From NCBI RefSeq assembly GCF_000400485.1, contig NZ_ASHR01000030.1, forward strand, positions 155,257-219,256: a DNA stretch of 64,000 bases, given 5' to 3'. The position numbers and the translations under genes were made by a program. Below the pieces are notes generated by a model. It did no database searches and was not told where the DNA came from. It saw only the letters and a list, made by a program, of their open reading frames with translations. Origin of the DNA: Agrococcus pavilionensis RW1 (GTDB lineage: Bacteria; Actinomycetota; Actinomycetes; Actinomycetales; Microbacteriaceae). Of this stretch, positions 1 to 8,800 are shown piece by piece. Numbering within the stretch: the first letter of the stretch is position 1; each line of letters opens with the position of its first letter.

Positions 1-1201
1 GAGGACGCCGCCGCGCGCGGCGCGCTCGGTCGCGATCGAGACGACGAGCGGGATCGCGAGGCCGAGCGCGTGCGGGCACGCGATCACGAGCACCGTCACC
101 GTGCGCACGATCGCGTCGTCCGGGGCGCCGAGCGCGCTCCACGCGATGGCGGTGATCGCGGCGGCGCCGAGCGCGAACCAGAAGAGCCAGCCCGCAGCCC
201 GGTCGGCGAGCCGCTGCGCCCTCGAGGTCGACGCCTGCGCGTCGGCGACGAGGCGTCGGATGCCCGCGAGCGCCGTGCCCTCGCCGACCGCGTCGACCCG
301 CACGCGCACGCCCGAGTCGGTCGCGACGGTGCCCGCGACGACGCGGTCGCCCGCACCGCGCGCGACCGCGCGCGACTCGCCCGTGATCATCGACTCGTCG
401 AAGCTCGCGCCGCCCTCGACGATCGCGCCGTCGGCCGGCACGCGAGCGCCGGGGCGGACGATCACGACGTCGCGGATGCGGAGCTCGGCCGGGGAGACGC
501 GCTCGATGCCGGTCGGCGTCTCGCGCTCCGCCTCGTCCGGCAGGAGCGCCGCGAGCGAGTCGAGCGCCGACGAGGTCTGCGCGAGCGAGCGCATCTCGAG
601 CCAGTGGCCGAGCAGCATGATGACGACGAGGAGGGCGAGCTCCCACCAGAAGTCGAGGTGGTGGTCGGCGAAGCCGAGCGACGCCGCCCACGAGGCGATG
701 AACGCGGTCGTGAGCGCGAGCGCGATCAGCAGCATCATCCCCGGTCGGCGCGAGCGCAGCTCGTCGACCGCGCCGGTCAGGAAGGGCCGGCTGCCCACGA
801 CGAACATGGCGGTGCCGAGCGCGGGGGAGACCCAGCGCAGCCCGGGCGCGTCCGGGAGGGCGTACCCGACGATCGACGCGAACATGCCACTCAGCAGCAC
901 CGTCGGGATCGCGAGCGCGAGCATCCACCAGAACAGGCGCCGGTAGAGGGCGACGTGGTCGCCGTGGCCGGCATGGCTGCCGTGACCGGCGTGACCGGCG
1001 TGACCGGCGTGTCCGGTGTGGTCGCCGTGATCGCGGTGCTCGGCGTGCTGCGGGTGCTGGGCGTGCGCCGCGTGCTCGTGCTGGGCATGCGCCGCGTGCT
1101 CGTGCTGGTGGTGCGCGGCGTGCTGATGCTGGTGGCGCTCGTGCGGCTGCGGCGCGCCCCCGTGCTCGTGCCTCGTGCTCGTCTCGTCGAGTCCAGCTCA
1201 T
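1..1201 (-). CDS. CPH-type heavy-metal P1B-ATPase, 5' part, with apparent N-terminal frameshift
   Basis: ATP-driven transition-metal export pump of the inner membrane, CopB-like (copper/silver). About 400 residues are visible; the C-terminal half, with the DKTG phosphorylation loop, lies beyond the left edge. In order: a His-rich segment of HEH, HAAH and HAGH units (about 975-1170), the first membrane helices, the actuator motif TGES (about 380-400) and the metal-site motif CPH (70-78) inside a membrane helix. CPH rather than CPC is typical of CopB-type pumps. The His-rich frame contains no ATG, GTG or TTG, and its upstream stop TGA is at 1198-1200. The only good start, ATG at 1201, is in another frame. 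Dropping one C at 1171/1172 joins them. Family assignment is sure; start and integrity are not. Confidence 0.85.
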   Translation of the reverse strand, partial: MSWTRRDEHEARARGRAAAARAPPASARRAPPARARGACPARARGARPAPAARRAPRSRRPHRTRRSRRSRRSRQPCRPRRPRRPLPAPVLVDARARDPDGAAEWHVRVDRRVRPPGRARAALGLPRARHRHVRRGQPALPDRRGRRAALAPTGDDAADRARAHDRVHRLVGGVARLRRPPPRLLVGARPPRRHHAARPLARDALARADLVGARLARGAPAGRGGARDADRHRARLPGRAPHPRRRDRPPRRSRAGRRRDRRGRRELRRVDDHGRVARGRARCGRPRRRGHRRDRLGRARAGRRGRRGHGARGHPTPRRRRAGVDLEGAAARRPGCGLALLVRARRRRDHRHRVERARRPGRRDRAHGDGARDRVPARARPRDPARRLDRDRARRARRRP

Positions 1202-1211
1202 GCTGCGAACC

Positions 1212-1230
1212 CATACCCCCTGGGGGTATG
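1212..1230. promoter_or_regulatory. CsoR-like operator (perfect 19-bp palindrome)
   Basis: CATACCCCCTGGGGGTATG is a perfect inverted repeat around T1221 and matches the TACCCCC-N-GGGGGTA pattern known for CsoR/RcnR-family operators. On the minus strand it fills the spacer between a TTGCCA -35-like hexamer (1231-1236) and a TATGGG -10-like hexamer (1210-1215) just before the ATPase ATG at 1201, so a bound repressor would block that promoter. Copper-responsive control of the pump is an inference; no csoR gene is in the window. Confidence 0.75.
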
Positions 1231-1253
1231 TGGCAAGGTGCGCTCGCCGCGGC

Positions 1254-1313
1254 TCTCCACAGGTCCGCGGGGAACGCTCTCGGCCCGACGGCGCGATGCC
1301 GCACCCTGCGCGC
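1254..1313 (+). promoter_or_regulatory. Two-block upstream element (copy A), before the DUF4192 gene
   Basis: TCTCCACAG (1254-1262), 38 bp, then GCACCCTGC (1301-1309) and four bases to ATG at 1314. Within the second block CACCCT (1302-1307) sits 6 nt before the start codon, exactly where the TANNNT -10 box lies in the leaderless promoters of this window. The same two blocks with the same spacings precede the EccC-like gene at 15973. Confidence 0.55.
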
Positions 1314-2384
1314 ATGGAGACCGTCAAGATCCGCACCCCGCAGTCGCTGCTGCGCATGCTGCCCCGACTCGTCGGGCACACGGAGGCGCCGTCGCTCGTC
1401 GCCCTGCCCTTCTCGCGCGGCCGCTCGGGCATGCCCATGGCGCTCGACCTGCCCGACCGCCGCTCGGCCGCGCCGATCGCCCACGCGGTGCGCCGAGGCG
1501 CGCGCGGGGCCGACGCGGTCGTGCTCGTCGCGTGCCTCGCGCAGCCGCTCGGTGCCGGCCGGCTGCCGCTCGCCGACGAGCTCGGGCACGTCGCCCGACG
1601 GCTCGAGCGGGCGGGCATGCGCGTGCTCGAGGTGCTCGCGCTCGCGCCCGACGCGTGGGGCGACTACTCGGCGCCCGCGGGCGCGCGCGGCCCGCTCGCG
1701 GAGCTCGAGCTGCTCGACGATCCCGCGCCGGGCGTGCCCGAGCCGCCGCCCATCCCTGCCGTGCCGGAGGGCCGGGGGAGCGCCGCGGCGCTCGAGGTCG
1801 CCGCGTGGCTCGGCGAGCTGCAGGGCGGCGACGTCGCCGCGGCGCGCGACGACCCGATCGCGGCGCTCGAGCTCGCCGTCTCGCTCGCCGATCGGCTCGA
1901 CGATGGGCCGGGCGTGCTCGGCGTCGACCCGGCGAAGGCGGCGGCGCTCGCGATCGCGCTCGTGGCGAGCCCCGCGCAGCGCGACCTCGCGATCGAGCTC
2001 GCGATCGACGGCAGGGCCGCCGCCGAGCGCACGCTCGACGCCATCGAGGGCGACGCCGCGACCGAGGCGGCCGCCAATCGCTTCCTCGGCGTGGGGCCGG
2101 CGCCCGACGCCGAGCGGCTCCGCGACCGGCTGCGCCGATGGACGGCGATCGCCGAGGCGACCCCGCTCGAGCTGCGCGCACCGCTGCTCGTCATCGTCGG
2201 CTTCCTGCACTTCTTCCTCGGCCGTGGCCGATCCGCGGGGCGGTGCGCGGAGCTCGCGATGGCGATCGACCCCGCGCTCACCATGGCCCCGCTGCTGCGC
2301 GACATCGTCGACGCGAAGGGGGCGCCGGACTGGGTGCTCGGAACCGGCATCGAGGTCGGCGCACGCCCAGCGACCGAGGAGTAG
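1314..2384 (+). CDS. DUF4192 domain-containing protein
   Basis: 356 residues, predicted cytoplasmic, with no signal peptide or membrane segment. The N-terminus (about residues 8-60: LLRMLPRLVGHTEAPSLV, then a basic FSRGRSG segment and LDLPD) is the opening pattern of the actinobacterial DUF4192 family, whose biochemical function is unknown. The rest is Ala/Leu-rich helix, ending in a hydrophobic segment near VIVGFLHFFLG. I chose ATG 1314 because it opens with METVKIRTPQSLL, the family start, and because the two-block element places a -10-like box 6 nt upstream. An in-frame extension back to 1200 overlaps the CsoR-like operator and is not protein-like. The next gene follows after 9 nt. Family sure, role unknown. 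Confidence 0.8.
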   Translation: METVKIRTPQSLLRMLPRLVGHTEAPSLVALPFSRGRSGMPMALDLPDRRSAAPIAHAVRRGARGADAVVLVACLAQPLGAGRLPLADELGHVARRLERAGMRVLEVLALAPDAWGDYSAPAGARGPLAELELLDDPAPGVPEPPPIPAVPEGRGSAAALEVAAWLGELQGGDVAAARDDPIAALELAVSLADRLDDGPGVLGVDPAKAAALAIALVASPAQRDLAIELAIDGRAAAERTLDAIEGDAATEAAANRFLGVGPAPDAERLRDRLRRWTAIAEATPLELRAPLLVIVGFLHFFLGRGRSAGRCAELAMAIDPALTMAPLLRDIVDAKGAPDWVLGTGIEVGARPATEE

Positions 2385-2387
2385 CGT
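2382..2387 (+). promoter_or_regulatory. -10 box TAGCGT, leaderless promoter
   Basis: TAGCGT contains the stop codon of the DUF4192 gene and lies 6 nt before ATG 2394, so the oxidoreductase can be transcribed as a leaderless message independently of its neighbour. Confidence 0.5.
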
Positions 2388-2393
2388 CTGGCC

Positions 2394-3584
2394 ATGGCGG
2401 CAGAGCGAGTGCACGACGTGCTGGTGGTCGGCGGGGGCAACGGCGGCCTCTCGGCCGCGGCCCACCTGCGTCGCCGGGGATGCCCCGACGTCGGGCTCAT
2501 CGAGCCCTCTGAGCGCCACGTCTACAAGCCGCTGCAGAACTACGTCGGCACGGGCCTCGCGAGCGACGACGAGCTGTCGAGGCCCCAGGCGTCGCTCATC
2601 CCCGAGGGCGTCGAGTGGCATCGCACCGCGGCCGTCGCGATCGACCCCAAGCGTCGCGAGGTGCGCTGCGCCGACGGCTCCGTCGTCCGCGGCCGCGACC
2701 TCATCGTCGCGACCGGCGCGGTCATCGACTGGAGTCTGCTGCCCGGCGCGACGGAGGCGCTCGCGAGCGGCCTCGCCGTCACGACCTACGTCGACACCGA
2801 GCTCGCCCGCACTCGCGAGCGCATCGCGGGCTTCACCTCGGGCCGCGCGATCTTCGAGCTGCGCGGGCAGCCGGTCTCGGGGCGTGAGACCGCCCTCAAG
2901 CCGCTCTTCATCGCGTGCGACGCGTGGCGCGCGAACGGCGCGCTCGACGCGATCGAGGTCATCCTCGTGCACGACGGCGACCGCCTGCACCCCGTCGACG
3001 CGATCGCGGCCGAGATCCGCCGCCACCTCGACCGCTACGGCATCGAGGCGCGGCCCTCCACCCACGTCGTCACGCTGCGCGGTGACGAGGTCGACCTCGC
3101 GGGGCCGCGCGGCACGATCCCCGAGCGGGCCGACCTCGTCCACCTCCACCCGCCCTACCGCGCGCCGGAGGTCATCCGGGAGTCGGGCCTCGACGCCGAC
3201 GGCACCGGAGGGTTCGCCGCCGTCGACCCCGAGACGCTCCGCCACCCGACGCATCCGCGCGTGTGGGTCGTCGGCGACGCGGGCGACCTCGGCGACGCCC
3301 GCACGGGCGGCGCCCTCCGCGAGCAGGTGAAGATCGCGGTCGAGAACATCCGCCGCTCGCGAGCCGGCGAGCCGCTCGAGCGCTACGACGGCTACACCGT
3401 CGCGCCGATCGCCACGTCGCGGCGGAGCCTCTCGTTCGGGGAGTACGACCGCGAGCTGCGCCCGCGCCACTCGCTGCCCCTGCCGGCGCGCGGCCAGATC
3501 CGCTCGAGCCCGCTCTGGTACGCGCTCGACCGGCACGCGCTCCCGCAGATCTACTGGAACCGCATCCTCAAGGGCCGCTTGTGA
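2394..3584 (+). CDS. SQR-like FAD/NAD(P)-dependent oxidoreductase lacking catalytic cysteines
   Basis: 396 residues. N-terminal Rossmann dinucleotide-binding motif VVGGGNGG (about 12-19), an ATG-like VATGA motif near 105, and the C-terminal FAD motif VVGDAGDLG (about 285), arranged as in sulfide:quinone oxidoreductases and type II NADH dehydrogenases. By family knowledge SQR reduces quinone using two redox cysteines. Here the segment FELRGQPVSG has Ser where many SQRs have Cys, and no Cys follows the GDAGDLG motif. Only three cysteines remain (near 30, 92 and 175). The substrate is therefore open: sulfide oxidation is doubtful and another quinone- or persulfide-linked reaction is possible. 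Its neighbour metal pump is on the other strand and under a separate promoter. Confidence 0.75.
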   Translation: MAAERVHDVLVVGGGNGGLSAAAHLRRRGCPDVGLIEPSERHVYKPLQNYVGTGLASDDELSRPQASLIPEGVEWHRTAAVAIDPKRREVRCADGSVVRGRDLIVATGAVIDWSLLPGATEALASGLAVTTYVDTELARTRERIAGFTSGRAIFELRGQPVSGRETALKPLFIACDAWRANGALDAIEVILVHDGDRLHPVDAIAAEIRRHLDRYGIEARPSTHVVTLRGDEVDLAGPRGTIPERADLVHLHPPYRAPEVIRESGLDADGTGGFAAVDPETLRHPTHPRVWVVGDAGDLGDARTGGALREQVKIAVENIRRSRAGEPLERYDGYTVAPIATSRRSLSFGEYDRELRPRHSLPLPARGQIRSSPLWYALDRHALPQIYWNRILKGRL

Positions 3585-3654
3585 CGGCACCGGGCCCCGA
3601 GCCGCTGAGCGCCGGGTGCGAGGAGCGGGCGCGCGGCGTGGGAGACTGGAGGAC

Positions 3655-4497
3655 GTGACCCACATCGGAGCGGCGAGCGGCGAGCACGCGACACAGGGCC
3701 CGGAGGCCCAGCAGTTCGCGGTGCGCTGGGCAGGCATGACCGACACCGGCTTCCGCCGCCAGCACAACGAGGACTCGCTCATCACGCAGCCGCCGGTCTT
3801 CGCGGTCGCCGACGGGATGGGCGGCCACTCGCACGGCGACCTCGCGAGCAAGGCGGTCGTCGAGCGGCTCGCCGACCTGCACGAGCTCGCGGCCGTCGAG
3901 CCGATCGATGTCGTCGACGCGCTCCGCCGCGCGACCGACGAGATCGAGCTCCTCGGCGTCGGCGAGGGCTCCGCGGGCACGACCGTCACCGGCTGCGCGT
4001 TCGCGCTGCACGAGGGCGCGCCGCACTTCGCGGTCTTCAACGTCGGCGACTCGCGCACCTACGCGATGCTCGGCGAGCGCCTCACGCGCATCACGGTCGA
4101 CCACTCCGTCGTGCAGGAGCTCATCGACGCGGGCCTGCTCACCGAGGAGGAGGCCGAGACGCACCCCGAGGCGAACGTCGTCACTCGCGGCGTCGGCGCC
4201 GGCATCGACCCCGTGCCCGACTACTTCCTGCTGCCGATCATGCCGCAGCTCCGCCTCCTGGTGTGCTCCGACGGCCTCACGAAGGAAGTGCACGACGTCG
4301 ACATCGAGCGCTTGCTGTGGGAGCACGACGACCCGGCGGCCGCCGCCCAGGCCCTCGTCGCCGCCGCCCTCGACTCGGGCGGGCGCGACAACGTCTCGGT
4401 GATCGTCATCGACGTGACGCGCGCGCCGAGCGTCGACGACGTCGACCGGACCGTGCCGCGCACGACGCTCCGCGACGAGGAGCCGCGGCGGTCCTGA
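3655..4497 (+). CDS. PP2C-family Ser/Thr protein phosphatase
   Basis: 280 residues, soluble. PPM/PP2C metal-dependent phosphatase with the expected motif series: TDTGFRRQHNEDS near the N-terminus, VADGMGGHSHGD (metal-binding Asp), GDSRTY, VCSDGL and the C-terminal DNVSVIVID. It should remove phosphate from targets of the kinase encoded next. GTG 3655 is preferred because the conserved domain begins about 25 residues later and GGAG lies about 10 nt upstream; an in-frame extension to 3616 adds only basic filler. The stop overlaps the kinase start (TGATG at 4495-4499), giving translational coupling. Functions as the off-switch of a PknB-type pair. Confidence 0.92.
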   Translation: MTHIGAASGEHATQGPEAQQFAVRWAGMTDTGFRRQHNEDSLITQPPVFAVADGMGGHSHGDLASKAVVERLADLHELAAVEPIDVVDALRRATDEIELLGVGEGSAGTTVTGCAFALHEGAPHFAVFNVGDSRTYAMLGERLTRITVDHSVVQELIDAGLLTEEEAETHPEANVVTRGVGAGIDPVPDYFLLPIMPQLRLLVCSDGLTKEVHDVDIERLLWEHDDPAAAAQALVAAALDSGGRDNVSVIVIDVTRAPSVDDVDRTVPRTTLRDEEPRRS

Positions 4498-5855
4498 TGG
4501 CCAGGCGGCTCCCCTCCGCGCCGCCGGTGCTGCCCGGCTACTCGCACCTCCACGTGCTCGGCACGGGCGGGTACGCCGACGTCTTCCTCTACGAGCAATC
4601 GCTGCCTCGGCGACCCGTCGCGGTCAAGGTGCTCCTCGCGGAGCTCGTCGACGAGGACGTGCGCCGTTCCTTCCGCACCGAGGTCAACCTCATGGGGCGA
4701 CTCTCGTCGCACCCGAGCATCCTCACCGTCTACGGCGCCTCGGTCGCGAGCGACGGCCGCCCCTACCTCGTGATGGAGCTCGCGAACCCCGAGCTCGGCG
4801 AGCGATTCCGCACCGAGCCGCTCGCGCCCGAGGCCGCGCTGCGGGTCGCGATCCGCATCGGCGCCGCGGTCGAGACCGCGCATCGCGCGGGGGTGCTGCA
4901 CCGCGACATCAAGCCGGCGAACATCCTCACGACCTCGTTCGGGCACCCCGTGCTGAGCGACTTCGGCATCGCCGGCCTCCAGCACGACGCGAGCGAGGCC
5001 GCGGGTGTCTCGGTGCCGTGGGCGGCGCCCGAGGTGCTGCGCGGCGAGACGGGCGGCACGATCGCGACCGAGGTGTGGTCGCTCGCCGCGACCCTCTTCT
5101 CGCTCATCGCGGGCCGCACCCCCGCCGAGCAGCCCGGCCGCGCCAACGACCACGCCGCGCTCTCGGAGCGCATCATCGCCCACGACCTGCTGCCCTCGCG
5201 CGCGATCCCCGCGGCGCTCCGACCCGTGCTCGACAAGGCGCTCGCCGCCCGGCCGGGCGACCGCCACGCGAGCGTCGAGGAGCTGCTGGGCGAGCTGCAG
5301 CGCGTGCAGCGCGAGCTCGGCTTCGAGGTGACGCCGATCGAGGTCGAGGTCGACGCGTGGGCCGCCGAGCCGATCGTCGACGATGACGTCGAGGAGGACT
5401 CGGATGCGCTGCGGCTGCGGCAGCGACGCTCTCGTCGCGCTCCCGGCATCACGGGCAGCCGCGTCGACATCTCGCAGTCGACCGGCCGACGCCAGCCGCC
5501 GAAGCCCAAGCGCTTCGTGATCGGGCTCGGCATCGCCGCCGCGAGCGCCGTCGTGCTCGGCATCATCACCGTCGCGGCATTCGCGCTCTCGAGCGTCTCG
5601 TCGCAGATCCCGATCGTGCAGGACATCGCGGTGAGCCCCGAGCAGGGCCGGGTCGCGTTCGCGTGGGAGGACCCCGGCCTCGTCGACACCGACACGTACC
5701 ACGTGCGCACCTCGACGGGCGATGCCGTCATCCAGGGCGGCCGCGAGTTCACGCTCACGGGCGCCGCGGGCGAGCGGCTCTGCATCTGGGTCGCCGTGAA
5801 CCGCGACGGGTCGACGGGCGAGCCGAGCGAGGCGTGCGGGGAGCCGCTGCCGTGA
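4497..5855 (+). CDS. PknB-type membrane Ser/Thr protein kinase with extracellular FN3-like domain
   Basis: 452 residues. Kinase domain about 15-280: glycine loop LGTGGYADV, VAVKVLL lysine, HRDIKPAN catalytic loop, DFGIAG, and APEVLRG. A basic/acidic juxtamembrane stretch leads to one membrane helix (FVIGLGIAAASAVVLGII, about 340-365). The outside domain (about 370-452) has a fibronectin-III-like strand pattern with two cysteines, not the PASTA repeats of PknB that bind peptidoglycan fragments, so the sensed signal probably differs. The start overlaps the PP2C stop by one base. Downstream, across a 24-bp gap, lies the giant Ig/FN3 protein; FN3-type folds in both suggest physical contact (inference). 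Confidence 0.92.
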   Translation: MARRLPSAPPVLPGYSHLHVLGTGGYADVFLYEQSLPRRPVAVKVLLAELVDEDVRRSFRTEVNLMGRLSSHPSILTVYGASVASDGRPYLVMELANPELGERFRTEPLAPEAALRVAIRIGAAVETAHRAGVLHRDIKPANILTTSFGHPVLSDFGIAGLQHDASEAAGVSVPWAAPEVLRGETGGTIATEVWSLAATLFSLIAGRTPAEQPGRANDHAALSERIIAHDLLPSRAIPAALRPVLDKALAARPGDRHASVEELLGELQRVQRELGFEVTPIEVEVDAWAAEPIVDDDVEEDSDALRLRQRRSRRAPGITGSRVDISQSTGRRQPPKPKRFVIGLGIAAASAVVLGIITVAAFALSSVSSQIPIVQDIAVSPEQGRVAFAWEDPGLVDTDTYHVRTSTGDAVIQGGREFTLTGAAGERLCIWVAVNRDGSTGEPSEACGEPLP

Positions 5856-5879
5856 GGGCGCGGCGATGACGGAGCCGGC

Positions 5880-8800
5880 GTGAAGGCGCGGGCCGGCCTC
5901 GTCCTCGGCGGGCTGCTCACCGCCGGGATCGTCGCGGGCGCCGTGCTCGCGCCGGGCTACCAGGCGCTCGAGCCCGAGCTCGACGGCTCGAGCGTGTGGA
6001 TCGCGAACGCTAGCGCCGGCGCGATCGGCCTCGCGAACACCGCCAACAGCACGATCGAGCGCACGGTGCAGGTCGGCGGGGTCGACGAGGTGCTGCAGAC
6101 GCCGTCGGGCACCGTCGTCGTCGACCGCAGCGCGTCGACCGTGCGCGTCGTGCGCGAGGGCGCGGCGCAGGCCGGCCCCGCCGTGCCGATCGTCGCGGGC
6201 GCGGTCGTCGCCGCGCGCGACGACCGCGTCGTCATCACCTCGCCCGCGACGGGCGACGTGTGGCGCACGACCACGGGTGCGATCGCCGAGGGCACGCCCC
6301 TCGACGAGCCGGTCGTCGCGCTCGGCCGCGGCGGCGTCGCCGTGCTCGGCGAGGAGAGCCTGCTCGCCGCCTCCCCGGGCCTCGGCCGCGTGCTGCGCGT
6401 CGACGACGAGGGCGAGACGGTCGCGAGCGAGCGCGCCCCCGTCTCGCCCGCCGCGCCCGACCTGCAGCTCACCGCGCTCGGCGACGAGTGGGTGCTCTAC
6501 GACGCGGGCTCCGGCGTGCTCTCGACGAGCTCGTGGCAGCGCTCCGTCGACGAGACGGGCGTGCGGCTCCAGGAACCGGGGCCAGCCGCATCCGCCGTGC
6601 TCTACGCGACCGACTCCGCGCTCGTGCGCCAGCAGCTCGGCGTGCCCGCCGCGACGACGCTCGCCTCGGGCGCGAGCGGCGAGCCCGCGAGGCCGGTCGT
6701 GGGCGACGGATGCGCCTTCGCGGCGTGGCAGGGCGGCACCGGCTGGCGATCGTGCGAGGGCGAGGAGCCCGTCGTCCTCGCGCTGCAGGGCGTGCCGCTC
6801 GACGCGAGCCTGCGGATCCTGCAGCGCGGGAGCGCGACCGCGGTGACGGACGTCGGTTCGGGCGACGCGTGGGCGATCGACCGCGACGGGCGCCGCATCA
6901 CGGGCTGGCAGCTCGAGGACGACGAGCCCGCACCCGAGGCGCCGGTCGACGGTGAGGCCGTCGAGGAGACCGTCGAGGCCGCGCCCGAGCCGCCCGTCGC
7001 GGTGGACGACGAGCTCGGGGCGCGCGCCGGCGCGGTGACGGTGCTCCCGGTGCTGCTCAACGACAGCGATGCGAACGGTGACCCCATCCTCATCACCGAC
7101 GTCGCGCTCGACCGGGACGACGCATCCGCCACCATCACCCCCGACGGGCGCGGCATCCGCTTCGAGGCGCCCGCGGCGGGCGTGACGCGCGTCGACTACC
7201 GCATCTCGGACGGCGCCGAGAGCGATCGCGCGGTCGCGACGGTGACGCTGCGGGAGGGCAACGAGCCGCCCGTGCTCGAGCGACCCGTGCGCGCGACGCT
7301 CGAGGCGGGCTCGACGATCGCCCTCGACGCGCTCGACGGCTGGGTCGATCCCGAGGGCGACGCGCTCGCGGTCGTCCGCGCCGAGGCAGCCGCCCCCGAC
7401 CGCGTGAGCGTGCGCTCCGACGGTCGGCTCGAGTTCACCGACGGCGGCTCGGGCACCGAGCGGCGGGTGCTCGTGACGGTCACCGACGGCCAGGCGGAGG
7501 CGACCGAGGAGATCGTGCTGACCGTGCACGCCGGCGCCGTGCCGATCTCGGCGCAGCCCGTCACGGCCGTGACGCGCGTCGGCCAGCAGCTCGTGCTCGA
7601 GCCGCTGCTCGCCGCCCAGGGCGGCGCGGGTGAGCTGAGCCTCCACAACGTCGTCGCGCCGAACTACCCGGTCGACCCGAGCTTCGCCGACGGCACGATC
7701 CTCGTGCGCCCGACCGACGCGGGCCTCATGCGCTTCTCCTACGTCGTCACGGACGGCACCGCGACGCAGGAGGGGCGCGTCGTCGTCCGGGTGCTCGATG
7801 CCGCGGACGCGTCGAGCCCGCCCACGACGATGCCGGTGCGCGCGGCGCTCCCGGCGGCCGGCACGGTCGAGCTCGACATCGACGAGCTCGCCCTCGACCC
7901 TTCGGGCGGCGTCGTCGCGCTCACCGCGGTCGCGAGCGACGACACCGCTGTGCGCGCGGAGGTCGTCGACGCCGAGCAGCTGCGGCTCACGCTCACCGAC
8001 GAGCTCGCGCAGCAGACGACCGTGCGATACACCGTCACGAACGGCGTGCAGAGCGCCGAGGGCGAGCTGCGCGTGTCCGCGAGCGGCTCGGCCGCGCTGC
8101 AGGCGCCCATCGCTCGCGACGACGAGGTGACCGTGCGCCCCGGCGGGCTCGTCGAGATCCCGGTGCTCGTCAACGACGAGCAGCCCGACCGGCTCCCGCT
8201 CGAGCTCGATCCCGCGATCGTCGCGCCGCCCGAGGCCGGCCTGCTGTTCGTCGACGGCGACCGGATGCGGTTCGTCGCCCCCGACGAGCCCGGCACCTTC
8301 ACGGCCGACTACGCCGTGCGCGGACCGGACGGCCAGTCGTCGACGGCCGGCATCACGATGCAGGTCGCCGAGGCGGCGCGCACGACGAACGCGGCGCCCG
8401 CCGCGCCGCCGATCGAGGCGCGGGTCGTCGCCGGCGCGACCGTCGACCTCGCGCTGCCGCTCTCGAACGCCGACCCGAACGGCGATCCCGTGCAGCTGCT
8501 CGGCCCCTCGACCGCGCCGACGCTCGGCTTCGTCACGCAGCTCGGGCGCTCGACCCTGCGCTACCAGGCGGGGGACTACTCGCGCGGCACCGACGAGTTC
8601 CGCTACCGCGTCACCGACGACCTCGGCGCGACCGGGGAGGGCGTCGTGCGGGTCATCGTCGTCGAGCCGGGGCCCGCGTTGCCGCCCGTCCTCGGCGCCG
8701 ACTCGGCCGCGATGCGCCCCGACTCCACGCTCGTCGTGCCCGTGCTCGACAACGACCGCGACCCCGCGGGGCTCCCGCTCGAGATCGTCGACGTCGAGAC

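Noticed and set aside
70..3330. Long plus-strand open frame over the P-ATPase, DUF4192 and FAD genes
   Set aside because: Arg-rich low-complexity translation; the correct frames give clear protein families.
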